From Mycobacterium sp. (lineage in GTDB: Bacteria > Actinomycetota > Actinomycetes > Mycobacteriales > Mycobacteriaceae): a stretch of 64,000 bases of DNA. The notes below the pieces were generated by a model. The model searched no databases and was not told where the DNA came from. It worked only from the letters and a program-made list of their open reading frames with translations. Position numbers and translations under genes: made by a program. Positions 44,980 through 54,706 of this stretch are shown here, in pieces; position 1 is the stretch's first letter, and each line of letters begins with the position of its first letter. Location of the stretch: the NCBI RefSeq assembly GCF_002863225.1, contig NZ_PKEK01000026.1, positions 62,001-126,000 of the forward strand, in the 5' to 3' direction.

Positions 44980-45465
44980 CTAACCCGGGTCGTCACTGCT
45001 GCCGACCAGCAAAGCTGTCGCGATTGCCGCGCGACCCTCACCGCGCCCGGTCAGGCCCAGACCGTCAGTAGTGGTCGCCGACACCGATACCGGCGCGTGC
45101 AGGACCGCCGACAGTGCGGCCTGCGCCTCCTCGCGGCGGGGACCCACTTTCGGCCGGTTGCCGATCACCTGCACCGCCGCGTTGCCCACCTGGAAGCCGT
45201 GCTCGGCAAGCAGTTCCGCGACGTGCTGCAACATCGTCATGCCGCTGACGCCGGCCCAGCGCGGGTCGTCGACACCGAACACCCCTCCGATGTCGCCCAG
45301 GCCGGCTGCGGATAGCAACGCGTCGCACAGTGCGTGGACGGCTACGTCCCCGTCGGAGTGGCCGGCGCAGCCGTCGACGTCGGAGAACAACAGACCCAGC
45401 AGCCAACACGGCCTGCCGGCTTCGATGACGTGGACGTCGGTGCCCAGCCCGACCCGGATGTTCAC
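44980..45465 (-). CDS. ispF: 2-C-methyl-D-erythritol 2,4-cyclodiphosphate synthase
   Basis: A 161-residue IspF, the fifth step of the MEP isoprenoid pathway. Metal ligands are visible in [12 protein letters not shown] (Asp and His) and the [16 protein letters not shown] signature; [15 protein letters not shown] near the C-terminus is the substrate loop. GTG 45465 overlaps the ispD stop (GTGA), showing translational coupling of consecutive-pathway genes. Orthologue of Rv3581c. Confidence 0.96.
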   Translation of the reverse strand: MNIRVGLGTDVHVIEAGRPCWLLGLLFSDVDGCAGHSDGDVAVHALCDALLSAAGLGDIGGVFGVDDPRWAGVSGMTMLQHVAELLAEHGFQVGNAAVQVIGNRPKVGPRREEAQAALSAVLHAPVSVSATTTDGLGLTGRGEGRAAIATALLVGSSDDPG

Positions 45466-46133
45466 CGGCTCACGATCGCTTGGGCCAGCAACAGATCGAG
45501 CCGGGTGGTGATCTTGAAGGCCAGCGGATCGCCGTCCACCACCTGCACCTGGCCGCCGATGTGTTCGACCAGGGACGCATCATCGGTGAACTCGGCCGTC
45601 CCGGCTTGCCCGTAGGCCCGCAGCAGCAATTCGGTGGTGAACCCCTGCGGCGTTTGCACCGCGCGCAGCCCGGCCCGTTCGGGCGTGCCGAGCACGGCAC
45701 CGTTGGCATCGACGGCCTTGATCGTGTCGGCAACCGGCAGCGCGGGCACGACCGCCGAGTGCCCGGCCCGTAACGCCTCGACGACTCGTACGACCAGTTC
45801 AGGAGGGGTCAGCGACCTCGCCGCGTCGTGAACGAGGACGTAGTCCGGATGATCTGCTTCGACGATGGCGGCCAGCGCCAAGCTGACCGAGTCTCCGCGA
45901 TTGGCTCCACCGGCGACCACCGTCGCGTTGCGACCGAGAATCAGCTTGGCCCGGTCGGTGCGGTCGGCTGGAACGGCGACCACCACACGGTCCACCACAC
46001 CGGAGCCCAGCAGACCGTCCACGGCGCGTTCGACCAGCGTGCGGCCGTCGAGCTCGAAGAAGGCTTTGGGAACACCAGCAGCCAGACGCTCGCCGGAGCC
46101 AGCGGCCGGAACGACCGCGACCGTGCCGGTCAA
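45462..46133 (-). CDS. ispD: 2-C-methyl-D-erythritol 4-phosphate cytidylyltransferase
   Basis: A 223-residue IspD, third step of the MEP pathway. The CTP-binding motif [17 protein letters not shown] is at residues 9-25 (split as PAAGSGERL and PKAF), with [22 protein letters not shown] and [10 protein letters not shown] following. TTG 46133 is the start that places the nucleotide motif near the N-terminus; no better ATG or GTG is in frame. It follows carD by 24 bases on the same strand, forming carD-ispD-ispF. Confidence 0.94.
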   Translation of the reverse strand: MTGTVAVVPAAGSGERLAAGVPKAFFELDGRTLVERAVDGLLGSGVVDRVVVAVPADRTDRAKLILGRNATVVAGGANRGDSVSLALAAIVEADHPDYVLVHDAARSLTPPELVVRVVEALRAGHSAVVPALPVADTIKAVDANGAVLGTPERAGLRAVQTPQGFTTELLLRAYGQAGTAEFTDDASLVEHIGGQVQVVDGDPLAFKITTRLDLLLAQAIVSR

Positions 46134-46157
46134 TGCGGATCCTTGAGCGTCAGAAAA

Positions 46158-46968
<811 letters not shown>

Positions 46969-47529
46969 GTGAACCGCTTCGACAACCGCGTCTCGAGATC
47001 GCGTCGCTCGGCAAAGATCGCCGCGCTCGGATCAGGCGCCGTGATCGGCGCCCTGATGATGTCCGGATGCGGGGCCGGCCAGATCGCGCAGACGGCCATG
47101 CAGCAATCTGCCGTCAACGGCAACCAGGCCACCGTCAAGAACGTCGCCCTGCGCAATGTGCACATCCAGGCCGCGCAGACCGGTGACTTCCTGCGGCCGG
47201 GCGCGACGGTCGACCTCGTGCTCGTCGCCGTCAACCAGTCACCGGACTTCAACGACAAACTGCTCGGTGTCACCACCGACATCGGCAAGGTGACCGTCAC
47301 CGGCGACCCCACCCTGCCCGCCAGCGGCGTGCTGTTCTTCGGCGACCAGAACGGACAGACCAAGAGGTCCGACAAGGCCGTCGAGTCCGGCGACACGGTC
47401 AAGGCGACCATCGCGTTGAGCAAGCCGATCACCAACGGCCCGAACTACAACGTGACCTTCGACTTCGAGAAGGCCGGCAGCGTCAGCCTGGCGGTGCCGA
47501 TCGCGGCGCCGGAAGGCTCGCGCCGCTAG
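46969..47529 (+). CDS. lpqE: Lipoprotein LpqE
   Basis: A 186-residue lipoprotein. Twin-arginine-like basic start, hydrophobic segment and lipobox MSGC with Cys34 as the lipidated residue. The mature part has a beta-sandwich look ([29 protein letters not shown] split over strands, [13 protein letters not shown]) resembling small copper-chaperone-like or DUF-type domains, but no His/Met metal motif stands out. Orthologue of Rv3584. GTG 46969 has AGGAGG upstream. Located just before radA on the same strand with a 40-base gap. Confidence 0.88.
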   Translation: MNRFDNRVSRSRRSAKIAALGSGAVIGALMMSGCGAGQIAQTAMQQSAVNGNQATVKNVALRNVHIQAAQTGDFLRPGATVDLVLVAVNQSPDFNDKLLGVTTDIGKVTVTGDPTLPASGVLFFGDQNGQTKRSDKAVESGDTVKATIALSKPITNGPNYNVTFDFEKAGSVSLAVPIAAPEGSRR

Positions 47530-47569
47530 CTTCACCTGTTCTGTCGCACCCGCCGGATACCGTCAGCGG

Positions 47570-48988
47570 GTGGCCAAGGCACGATCCCAATACCGCTGCT
47601 CGGAATGCCGCCACGTCACGGCCAAGTGGGTCGGTCGCTGTCTCGAATGTGGTACCTGGGGCTCGGTCGACGAGGTCACGGTGCTCAGCGCCGTTCGCGG
47701 CAGCAACCGTCCCGTGGTCAGCCCGTCGTCGGCCGCCGTCCCGATCAGTTCGGTCGAACCCGACGGAACCCGCCACTGCCCCACCGGTATCGACGAACTC
47801 GACCGGGTGCTGGGCGGCGGCGTCGTCCCGGGTTCGGTCACGCTGCTCGCCGGCGACCCGGGAGTGGGCAAGTCGACGCTGTTGCTCAAGGTCGCCCACC
47901 AGTGGGCGGCAGCCGGACGGCGCGCTCTCTACGTGTCGGGCGAGGAGTCCAGGGGCCAGATCCGGATGCGGGCCGACCGAACCGGCTGCAGCCACGACGA
48001 GCTCTATCTGGCCGCCGACTCGGACCTGCATGCGGTACTCGGGCACATCGACGCCGTGCAGCCGACGCTGGTGGTGGTCGACTCCGTGCAGACGATGGCC
48101 AGCTCCGACACCGACGGCGTCGCCGGCGGCGTCACGCAGGTGCGGGCGGTGACCAGTGCCTTGACCGCGGCGGCGAAAACCACCGGGGTGCCGCTGATTC
48201 TGATCGGTCACGTCACCAAGGACGGCGCCATCGCCGGTCCCCGCTCGCTGGAGCATCTCGTCGACGTGGTGCTGCACTTCGAAGGCGACCGCAACTCACT
48301 GCTGCGCATGGTGCGCGGCGTGAAGAACCGCTACGGCGCCGCCGAAGAGGTCGGCTGCTTTCTGTTGCAGGACAACGGGATCGAAGGCGTGGCCGACCCG
48401 TCGGGGCTATTTCTGGACCAGCGGCCCGAACCCGTCGCAGGCACCGCGATCACAGTTGCCCTTGACGGCAAGCGCCCGCTGGTCGGCGAGATCCAGGCGC
48501 TGCTGGCCACCCCGTCGGGCGGTGCACCCCGCCGCGCCGTCAGTGGCATCGACCATGCGCGAGCGGCGATGATCGCCGCTGTCCTGGAAAAGCACGCCCG
48601 ACTCAGGATCGCGGTCAACGACGTCTACCTGTCGACCGTCGGAGGTATGCGGCTGACCGACCCGTCGTCCGATCTTGCCGTCGCCGTCGCGCTGGCCTCG
48701 GCGTATGCCAACCTGCCGCTGCCGGCTACCGCGGTGATGATCGGCGAGGTCGGCCTGGCCGGCGATCTCCGGCGGGTGAGCGGCATGGAACGCCGGCTGG
48801 CCGAAGCCGCCCGGCAGGGGTTCACCACGGCCCTGATCCCGTCGGGCACCATCTCCGTGCCGCCGGGCCTGAAAACGTTGCAGGCGGCCAACATCGGCGC
48901 AGCGCTGGAGCACGTTCTCAACATCACCGAGCGCCGCGACCCACCACATCGAGTGGATCCGGCGCCCACAGAGCACAATGAGTGGTGA
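47570..48988 (+). CDS. radA: DNA repair protein RadA
   Basis: A 472-residue RadA/Sms recombination helicase. A zinc finger with Cys10, Cys13, Cys24 and Cys27, Walker [10 protein letters not shown] at residues 95-103, the RadA-specific KNRYG motif in [12 protein letters not shown] and a C-terminal Lon-protease-like domain without a catalytic dyad. It processes branched recombination intermediates. GTG 47570 places the zinc finger correctly. Its stop overlaps the disA start (TGATG), linking repair with c-di-AMP signalling. Confidence 0.96.
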   Translation: MAKARSQYRCSECRHVTAKWVGRCLECGTWGSVDEVTVLSAVRGSNRPVVSPSSAAVPISSVEPDGTRHCPTGIDELDRVLGGGVVPGSVTLLAGDPGVGKSTLLLKVAHQWAAAGRRALYVSGEESRGQIRMRADRTGCSHDELYLAADSDLHAVLGHIDAVQPTLVVVDSVQTMASSDTDGVAGGVTQVRAVTSALTAAAKTTGVPLILIGHVTKDGAIAGPRSLEHLVDVVLHFEGDRNSLLRMVRGVKNRYGAAEEVGCFLLQDNGIEGVADPSGLFLDQRPEPVAGTAITVALDGKRPLVGEIQALLATPSGGAPRRAVSGIDHARAAMIAAVLEKHARLRIAVNDVYLSTVGGMRLTDPSSDLAVAVALASAYANLPLPATAVMIGEVGLAGDLRRVSGMERRLAEAARQGFTTALIPSGTISVPPGLKTLQAANIGAALEHVLNITERRDPPHRVDPAPTEHNEW

Positions 48989-50100
48989 TGACGGTCGGCA
49001 GTTCAACAACCAATGGCTCGGCGCAGCAGCACCGCACCACCCTGCGTGAGGCGGTTGCGCGGCTGGCGCCGGGCACCGCGCTGCGCGACGGCCTGGAGCG
49101 CATTCTGCGCGGCCGGACCGGTGCCTTGATAGTCCTCGGCTACGACGACAGTGTCGAAGCGATCTGCGACGGCGGCTTCTCTCTCGACGTGCGCTACGCG
49201 CCCACCCGGCTGCGGGAGCTGTGCAAGATGGACGGAGCGGTGGTGTTGTCCACCGACGGCAGCAAGATTCTGCGAGCCAACGTCCAGCTGGTGCCCGACC
49301 CGTCGATCCCCACCGACGAATCCGGTACCCGGCACCGATCCGCCGAGCGCGCCGCCAGCCAGACGGGCTACCCGGTGATCTCGGTCAGCCATTCGATGAG
49401 CATCGTGACCGTCTACCTCAGCGGCGAACGCCACGTGCTGGCGGACTCGTCGACCATTCTGTCGCGGGCCAACCAGGCCATCGCCACCCTCGAGCGATAC
49501 AAGGCGCGCCTCGACGAGGTCAGCCGCCAGCTGTCGCGGGCCGAGATCGAGGACTTCGTGACACTGCGTGACGTGATGACCGTCGTGCAGCGGCTCGAGT
49601 TGGTCCGTCGGATCGGCGTGGAACTGGACAACGAGGTGGTCGAGCTGGGCACCGACGGCCGCCAGTTACGACTGCAGCTCGAAGAGTTGCTCGGCGGCAA
49701 CGACGCCTCACGCGAGTTGATCGTGCGGGACTACCACGCCAACCCCGAGCCACTGTCCAAGGCCGAGGTGGCCGCCACGCTCGACGAGCTGGATGCCATG
49801 TCCGATGCCGAGCTACTCGACTTCACCACGATGGCAAGGGTTTTCGGCTATCCCTCGACCGCGGAGGCGCAGGATTCGGCGGTCAGCTCGCGCGGCTACC
49901 GGGCGATGTCGGAGATCCCCCGTCTACAGTTCGCCCACGCCGACCGCCTGGTCCGCGAATTCGGGTCGCTGCAGAGCCTGCTGGCCGCCAGTGCGGGCGA
50001 CCTGGAATCGGTCGAGGGGATCGGCGAGATCTGGGCACGTCATGTTCGAGAAGGCTTGTCGCAGTTGGCCGAATCGACGATCGCCGACCACCTCAGTTAG
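48988..50100 (+). CDS. disA: Diadenylate cyclase DisA (c-di-AMP synthase, DNA scanning)
   Basis: A 370-residue DisA. The N-terminal DAC domain carries DGA (residues 82-84) and RHR (115-117), the hallmark catalytic motifs that make c-di-AMP from two ATP. A helical spine and a C-terminal HhH DNA-binding domain ([17 protein letters not shown]) follow. ATG 48988 overlaps the radA stop by one base; two GTG codons just upstream are alternatives. RadA is known to modulate DisA activity in other bacteria, which fits the coupling. Confidence 0.96.
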   Translation: MTVGSSTTNGSAQQHRTTLREAVARLAPGTALRDGLERILRGRTGALIVLGYDDSVEAICDGGFSLDVRYAPTRLRELCKMDGAVVLSTDGSKILRANVQLVPDPSIPTDESGTRHRSAERAASQTGYPVISVSHSMSIVTVYLSGERHVLADSSTILSRANQAIATLERYKARLDEVSRQLSRAEIEDFVTLRDVMTVVQRLELVRRIGVELDNEVVELGTDGRQLRLQLEELLGGNDASRELIVRDYHANPEPLSKAEVAATLDELDAMSDAELLDFTTMARVFGYPSTAEAQDSAVSSRGYRAMSEIPRLQFAHADRLVREFGSLQSLLAASAGDLESVEGIGEIWARHVREGLSQLAESTIADHLS

Positions 50101-50115
50101 TGCGGCCGACTCGGC

Positions 50116-50955
50116 TCAGCCGCCGGGTGCCGGCGCCGGCCCGGGCAGCGGGCCCGGAGCGGGTCCGGGTGCAGGCGCCGGAGGCGGTGCCTGGCCGGGA
50201 GCCAGCGGCGGCGCCAGGATGAACGGAACAGCAAGGGAACGAAGGTTTCCCAGCTGCACCACGAGATTGTAGGTGCCGGGTCCGATCGCAGGACGCGGCA
50301 GCGGGCAGTGCGGAGCCGACCCCATCCCGGTCCAGGTGACGGCGGTGGTGACCTGCTCGCCCGGCGCGAAGGTCTTGACCAGTGTCTCGTTTGACGGCGC
50401 GCAGTCGAGATTCGACCACAACCGTTTGTTGTCCAGCGAGTAGACGTAGGCGGCCAGGACCGCAGCCCCGACGTCGCGTTTGCAGGCCACCAGTCCGATG
50501 TTGGTCACGACCATGACGAACTTCGGCTGATCGCCGATGGCGTATTGCGGTGCGTTGGTCAGACCTTTGACGGCGAGCGTCGAGTCCGGGCAGTCGTCGC
50601 CGGCATTGAGCACCGGCGGCGGCTGGACCGCGGCGGTCGGCGTCTCGGCGGGCTGGTCGGTGTTCTCGCCGGCCGGCGGCTCCACCGGCGTCTTGCCTTC
50701 AGGGTTCGCGCCCTGCGCGTTCTGTGTCGGCTTCTTGGCGGCGTTCGAGTTGTTGGCGCCGGCGCTTCCGCTCAGCATGGCGACGATGATCGCGACTATG
50801 ACGGCCACCACCACGACGGCGATCCCGATCGCCAATCCCCGGCGTCGCCAGTAGATCTCCGGCGGCAGCGGTCCTCGCGGTTCCAGATCCAGCACATTTA
50901 CACGGTAAGGCCAGGTCACACCGACGGGGTCGATCCGGCTCGGCGTGTCGCCCAC
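50116..50955 (-). CDS. Membrane-anchored proline-rich protein, Rv3587c-like
   Basis: A 279-residue protein with a cytoplasmic N-terminus of about 40 residues, one transmembrane helix (about residues 41-63, AIGIAVVVVAVIVAIIVAML), a Pro/Ala-rich linker, an extracytoplasmic beta domain with paired cysteines (GDDCPDSTLAV, VACKRDVG, LDCAPS, PHCPLP), and a 28-residue Pro/Gly/Ala tail. Resembles Rv3587c. Function unknown; an envelope role is likely. GTG 50955 is used, but the GTG at VTWPYRVNVLD would give a shorter N-terminus and is possible. Convergent with disA (15-base gap). Confidence 0.82.
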   Translation of the reverse strand: MGDTPSRIDPVGVTWPYRVNVLDLEPRGPLPPEIYWRRRGLAIGIAVVVVAVIVAIIVAMLSGSAGANNSNAAKKPTQNAQGANPEGKTPVEPPAGENTDQPAETPTAAVQPPPVLNAGDDCPDSTLAVKGLTNAPQYAIGDQPKFVMVVTNIGLVACKRDVGAAVLAAYVYSLDNKRLWSNLDCAPSNETLVKTFAPGEQVTTAVTWTGMGSAPHCPLPRPAIGPGTYNLVVQLGNLRSLAVPFILAPPLAPGQAPPPAPAPGPAPGPLPGPAPAPGG

Positions 50956-51059
50956 TTAGCTCGGCGAAAGCAGCGAGGTCCTCCGCGACCACGGCAGGGC
51001 GCTGACCACCTGCATCTCGCAAAAAGTAAGAAGTTCCCCTATCCGAGCTGAAGATCCGA

Positions 51060-51065
51060 TATGAC
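51060..51065 (+). promoter_or_regulatory. -10 element of the PE-PPE-type hydrolase gene (leaderless)
   Basis: TATGAC, 7 bases before the ATG at 51072. Confidence 0.45.
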
Positions 51066-51071
51066 GCTTCT

Positions 51072-52043
51072 ATGAATGGCTACCGGGTTCTGACGAAGTT
51101 CGCCGCTACCGGTTTGCTCGCCGGCGCCGCGGGTGCGCTGAGCTGTCACGCCGCCTGGGCCGACGACACCCTGCTCGGCCCGCTGGCCGGCAGCGAGACA
51201 GCAATCATCCTCGGCGGGACCACCGAGCCGACGCCGTCGACCGAGTTCGCGCAGGCCGTCGAGAATCTGTACCTGCACCCGCTGGGCTTCGACGGTGGCG
51301 CGTTGTCATCCACGGTCTGCGACATGACTGCGACCGACCCGTGCAGCGCGCCCCTGCAGGTGCTGACGACACCCGAGCTGATCCAGCAGGGCCCGAGCAG
51401 TCTGACCGCCGCGGACGACGTCGTTCTCGCCGTGCGCAACGAATTCGACGCCAACCCAGGCGCTTTCGACGCCGAGCACCCGCTGACGATTTTCGGCTAC
51501 TCGCAGAGCGCGACCGCGGAATCGATCGCGATGGCCCGGCTCGAGGCCGACGGCATCCCCTCCGACGATCTGCATTTCGTGTTCATCGGTGACCCCTCCC
51601 TCGCCGAGACGGGCGTGTGGCCGAACCTGGTCGCCGACCTCGACGGGATCCTCGGGACCAATCTGACCAACACGATCCTCATCGACCTCGGCTTCGACGG
51701 CGTCCTCGGCAACGTGACACCGGACGACATCTATCCGACGACCATCTACACGCTGGCCGGCGACGGGGTCGCGGACTTCCAGAACGTGTGGGATGAAAAC
51801 GGCATACTCGGGTCGCTCTACGGCCTGTTCGTCACCCACGTCGAGTACCTGGGTTTGACCCCGGCAGAAATCGATGCCGCAACCACGACGGTCGACAACT
51901 TGATCACCAACGTCGACATCCCCGACACCTTCAACGACGCCGCCGCGTGGCTCAGCGCGGTCTTCGAGCACGGCGCCGCGAACAGCGGGCTGCTGGAGAG
52001 CGTCTTCAACTCCCTCGAGCTGTACCTGACCAACTCGTTCTAG
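51072..52043 (+). CDS. Secreted PE-PPE-domain serine hydrolase
   Basis: A 323-residue protein with a signal peptide (residues 1-30, ending AAWAD) and a PE-PPE (PF08237-type) alpha/beta-hydrolase domain. AIILGGTTEPTPS near the start, the nucleophile elbow IFGYSQSATAES (Ser in GYSQS) and VFIGDPSLAETG are diagnostic. The domain has esterase/lipase or cutinase-like activity in studied members. Unlike classical PE or PPE proteins it has no PE or PPE helical domain and would be exported by Sec. It stands where M. tuberculosis has PE_PGRS58 and ends 4 bases from the convergent canB. Confidence 0.86.
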   Translation: MNGYRVLTKFAATGLLAGAAGALSCHAAWADDTLLGPLAGSETAIILGGTTEPTPSTEFAQAVENLYLHPLGFDGGALSSTVCDMTATDPCSAPLQVLTTPELIQQGPSSLTAADDVVLAVRNEFDANPGAFDAEHPLTIFGYSQSATAESIAMARLEADGIPSDDLHFVFIGDPSLAETGVWPNLVADLDGILGTNLTNTILIDLGFDGVLGNVTPDDIYPTTIYTLAGDGVADFQNVWDENGILGSLYGLFVTHVEYLGLTPAEIDAATTTVDNLITNVDIPDTFNDAAAWLSAVFEHGAANSGLLESVFNSLELYLTNSF

Positions 52044-52047
52044 CGGC

Positions 52048-52686
52048 TCAGGCGTCGACCTTGTCGCCGACGTCGCCGATGATGTTGCGCACCACCACCC
52101 GCCCGTCGGCGAGGTGGTACGTCGCGCCGACGATCGCCAGGTCGCCGGCGGCAACCGCGGCCGCGATCGCTGACGAACGCTCGACCAGCTGGGTGCCGGT
52201 CTCCACCACGTGGCGCGCCTCGAACTCGTCGGGGCGGGTGAGGCCTTCGCGACGACCGAGCAGGATCGACGGCGTCACCCGCTCGACGAGGTCGCGCACG
52301 TAGCCGCCGGGCAAAGCGCCCTCGTCCAGCGCGGTCAACGTCGCCTTCACCGCACCGCAGCTGTCGTGGCCGAGGATCACGATCACCGACACGCCCAGCG
52401 CACCGACTGCGAATTCCAGCGATCCCAACACCGAGGAGTCGATGACGTGCCCGGCCGTCCGGACCACGAACATGTCCCCGAGCCCACGGTCGAAGATGAG
52501 CTCGGCAGCCACCCGGCTGTCGCCACAGCCGAACAACGCCGTGGTGGGCTTCTGCCCCTTGGCCAGGCTGGCCCGGTGCTCGATGCTCTGGCTCGGGTGT
52601 TCGGGCTGGCCCGCGACGAAGCGCTCGTTACCCTCTTTGAGTGCTTTCCACGCGGTTATCGGATCGGTATTCGGCATGTCGCTCAT
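52048..52686 (-). CDS. canB: Beta-class carbonic anhydrase
   Basis: A 212-residue beta-carbonic anhydrase. Zinc ligands: the Cys of ALFGCGDSR (with the Asp-Arg dyad) and the His and Cys of ILGHDSCGA. It interconverts CO2 and bicarbonate. Orthologue of Rv3588c. ATG 52686 is given; ATG 52677 would match the MPNTDP start of the M. tuberculosis protein and may be the true one. Divergent from mutY with only 16 bases between starts, so promoters must overlap the opposite coding regions. Confidence 0.93.
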   Translation of the reverse strand: MSDMPNTDPITAWKALKEGNERFVAGQPEHPSQSIEHRASLAKGQKPTTALFGCGDSRVAAELIFDRGLGDMFVVRTAGHVIDSSVLGSLEFAVGALGVSVIVILGHDSCGAVKATLTALDEGALPGGYVRDLVERVTPSILLGRREGLTRPDEFEARHVVETGTQLVERSSAIAAAVAAGDLAIVGATYHLADGRVVVRNIIGDVGDKVDA

Positions 52687-52702
52687 TGTGCCGTAGTCGG
52701 CT

Positions 52703-53584
52703 ATGACGCTCGCTGTAACGCATAGTGAACTCTTGGACTGGTACGCCCGGTCGCGCCGCGACCTGCCGTGGCGCGATCCCGCTGTGACGCCGTGGCAGAT
52801 CTTGGTCAGCGAGTTCATGCTTCAGCAAACCCCGGTGTCGCGGGTGGAGCCGATCTGGCGGGAGTGGATCGCCCGCTGGCCGACACCCTCGGCTACGGCC
52901 GCGGCCGGCACCGGCGACATCGTGCGGGCGTGGGGCAAGCTCGGCTATCCGCGCCGGGCCAAGCGCCTGCACGAATGTGCGATCGTCATCGCGCGCGATC
53001 ACGGCGACCGCGTCCCCGATGACGTCGAGCTGTTACTGACGCTGCCCGGGGTCGGCGCCTATACCGCCCGCGCGGTGGCGTGCTTCGCCTACCAGCAGGC
53101 GGTGCCGGTGGTCGACACCAACGTGCGCAGAGTGGTGGCCCGTGTCGTGCACGGCAAGGCCGACGCGGGCGCGGCGTCCACGGTCCGCGACCATGCCGAC
53201 GTGTCGGCGCTGCTGCCCACAGACTCCACCGCCCATACGTTTTCTGCGGCTCTGATGGAACTGGGCGCCACGGTGTGTACGGCGCGGACGCCGAAGTGTG
53301 GCATCTGCCCGCTCAGCGTCTGCCGGTGGCGGCAAGCCGGTTTCCCGCCGTCCGACGGCCCGGCCCGTAAACCGCAGGGCTACGCCGGAACCGATCGACA
53401 AGTTCGCGGTCGGCTGCTGGACGTGTTGCGCGGCAACGACTTGCCTGTCACCCGGGATCAACTCGACGTCGTCTGGCTACGCGACACGGTGCAGCGTGAT
53501 CGGGCGCTGGAGTCGCTGCTTGCCGACGGCCTGGTGGCCAGGACCAGCGACGGGCGCTTCGCGCTGGCCGGCGAGGAAGGCTAA
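52703..53584 (+). CDS. mutY: A/G-specific adenine glycosylase MutY
   Basis: A 293-residue MutY that removes adenine opposite 8-oxoguanine. The catalytic Glu is in EFMLQQTPVSRV, the HhH in LPGVGAYTARAV, and the catalytic Asp in VPVVDTNVRRVV. Four cysteines in CTARTPKCGICPLSVC hold the 4Fe-4S cluster. The C-terminal MutT-like domain is short and appears degenerate, as in the mycobacterial orthologue (Rv3589). ATG 52703 is the only good start. Its stop overlaps the convergent hydrolase stop by four bases. Confidence 0.94.
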   Translation: MTLAVTHSELLDWYARSRRDLPWRDPAVTPWQILVSEFMLQQTPVSRVEPIWREWIARWPTPSATAAAGTGDIVRAWGKLGYPRRAKRLHECAIVIARDHGDRVPDDVELLLTLPGVGAYTARAVACFAYQQAVPVVDTNVRRVVARVVHGKADAGAASTVRDHADVSALLPTDSTAHTFSAALMELGATVCTARTPKCGICPLSVCRWRQAGFPPSDGPARKPQGYAGTDRQVRGRLLDVLRGNDLPVTRDQLDVVWLRDTVQRDRALESLLADGLVARTSDGRFALAGEEG

Positions 53585-54339
53585 CCGGCCGTCAGGAATG
53601 CCTCGACCGCCTGTCGATATGCCAGCGGCGCCTCGTCATGCACCAAATGGCCCGCCTCCGGAACGCGCAAATACGTTGTCCGATAACCATTTTCGCTCAT
53701 CGTCCGCATCTGCCCGGCAGGGGCCACCGAGTTGCCGGCCTCGATGAGCAGGGTCGGTGAACGCACTGCCTGCCACTGCGTCCAATAGTCGCGAGTGCCC
53801 CACTCGGCGGCGATCTCGATCCATCGAGACGTGTGACCGTGCAGCCGCCACCCGTCGTCGGTTCGGTCGAAGGCTTCCAGAAAATACCTGCCCGCGATGT
53901 CGCCGAATGCCGCGATCACCTGGTCCGGGGAATCGAAGTCGACCGGCAGACTGTGCAGCCACGGCTCCCACGGGCCGGTGGTGCGGCCGCGGAAGTCCGG
54001 TGCCATGTCCTCGACCACCAGCGCCGAGACCAACTCCGGGCGCTCGGCGGCCAGACACCACGAGTGCAGGCCACCCATCGAATGGCCGACCAGCCGGACC
54101 GCAGTGCCCAGCTCGGCCACGGCGTCACCCAGGTCGGACACGAAGCGTTCGGTGCTGATCGGGGACGGATCCTCGACGTCACGACCGCGATGCCACGGGG
54201 CGTCGTAGGTGTAGACCGCCCCCAGCCGGCTGAGCCAGGGCAGCTGCCGCGACCAGGTGCTACCGCGGCCCATCAGTCCGTGCACCAGGACCAGCGGTTC
54301 ACCCCGTCCACCGCGATGGGTGAGCAGATCAGCGGCCAT
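53581..54339 (-). CDS. Alpha/beta hydrolase, Rv3591c-like
   Basis: A 252-residue alpha/beta hydrolase. Oxyanion motif LVLVHGLMGRGSTW, nucleophile Ser in LVGHSMGGLHSW, acid probably in LLIEAGNS or nearby, and the histidine in PEAGHLVHDE. Orthologue by position of Rv3591c; substrate unknown. ATG 54339 gives the family N-terminus, while the longer frame upstream overlaps the mhuD promoter and is rejected. Divergent from mhuD. Confidence 0.87.
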   Translation of the reverse strand: MAADLLTHRGGRGEPLVLVHGLMGRGSTWSRQLPWLSRLGAVYTYDAPWHRGRDVEDPSPISTERFVSDLGDAVAELGTAVRLVGHSMGGLHSWCLAAERPELVSALVVEDMAPDFRGRTTGPWEPWLHSLPVDFDSPDQVIAAFGDIAGRYFLEAFDRTDDGWRLHGHTSRWIEIAAEWGTRDYWTQWQAVRSPTLLIEAGNSVAPAGQMRTMSENGYRTTYLRVPEAGHLVHDEAPLAYRQAVEAFLTAG

Positions 54340-54382
54340 CCAGCTATCTTCGCGCGCTTTGGGTGGGCAATGGTGAGCGCGG

Positions 54383-54388
54383 TAGCCT
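54383..54388 (+). promoter_or_regulatory. -10 element of mhuD (leaderless)
   Basis: TAGCCT, 7 bases before the mhuD ATG at 54395. No IdeR-type iron box was recognised. Confidence 0.5.
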
Positions 54389-54394
54389 TGCGCA

Positions 54395-54706
54395 ATGCCA
54401 GTGGTGAAGATCAACGCAATCGAGGTGCCGGCGGACGCCGGCCCCGAGTTGGAGAAGCGGTTCGCCCACCGCGCGCACGCCGTCGACAACTCGCCCGGGT
54501 TCCTCGGCTTCCAGCTGTTGCGACCCGTCAAGGGTGAAGACCGCTACTTCGTGGTGACTCAGTGGGAGTCCGAGGAGGCGTTCCAGGCCTGGGCGACCGG
54601 TCCCGCCGCCGAGGCACACGCCGGCCAACGGCAGAACCCGGTGGCGACCGGCGCGTCGCTGCTGGAATTCGAGGTTGTGTTAGACGTTGCCGGATCCGGC
54701 AAGTAA
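54395..54706 (+). CDS. mhuD: Heme-degrading monooxygenase MhuD
   Basis: A 103-residue dimeric ABM-fold protein that degrades heme to mycobilin and iron. Key residues known from the M. tuberculosis enzyme are at the same numbers: Asn7, Arg26, Trp66 and the heme-ligating His75 in AEAHAGQ. Orthologue of Rv3592. ATG 54395 is 7 bases from a -10 element. The following gene lpqF starts 20 bases inside its 3' end, so the two are tightly linked. Confidence 0.97.
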   Translation: MPVVKINAIEVPADAGPELEKRFAHRAHAVDNSPGFLGFQLLRPVKGEDRYFVVTQWESEEAFQAWATGPAAEAHAGQRQNPVATGASLLEFEVVLDVAGSGK

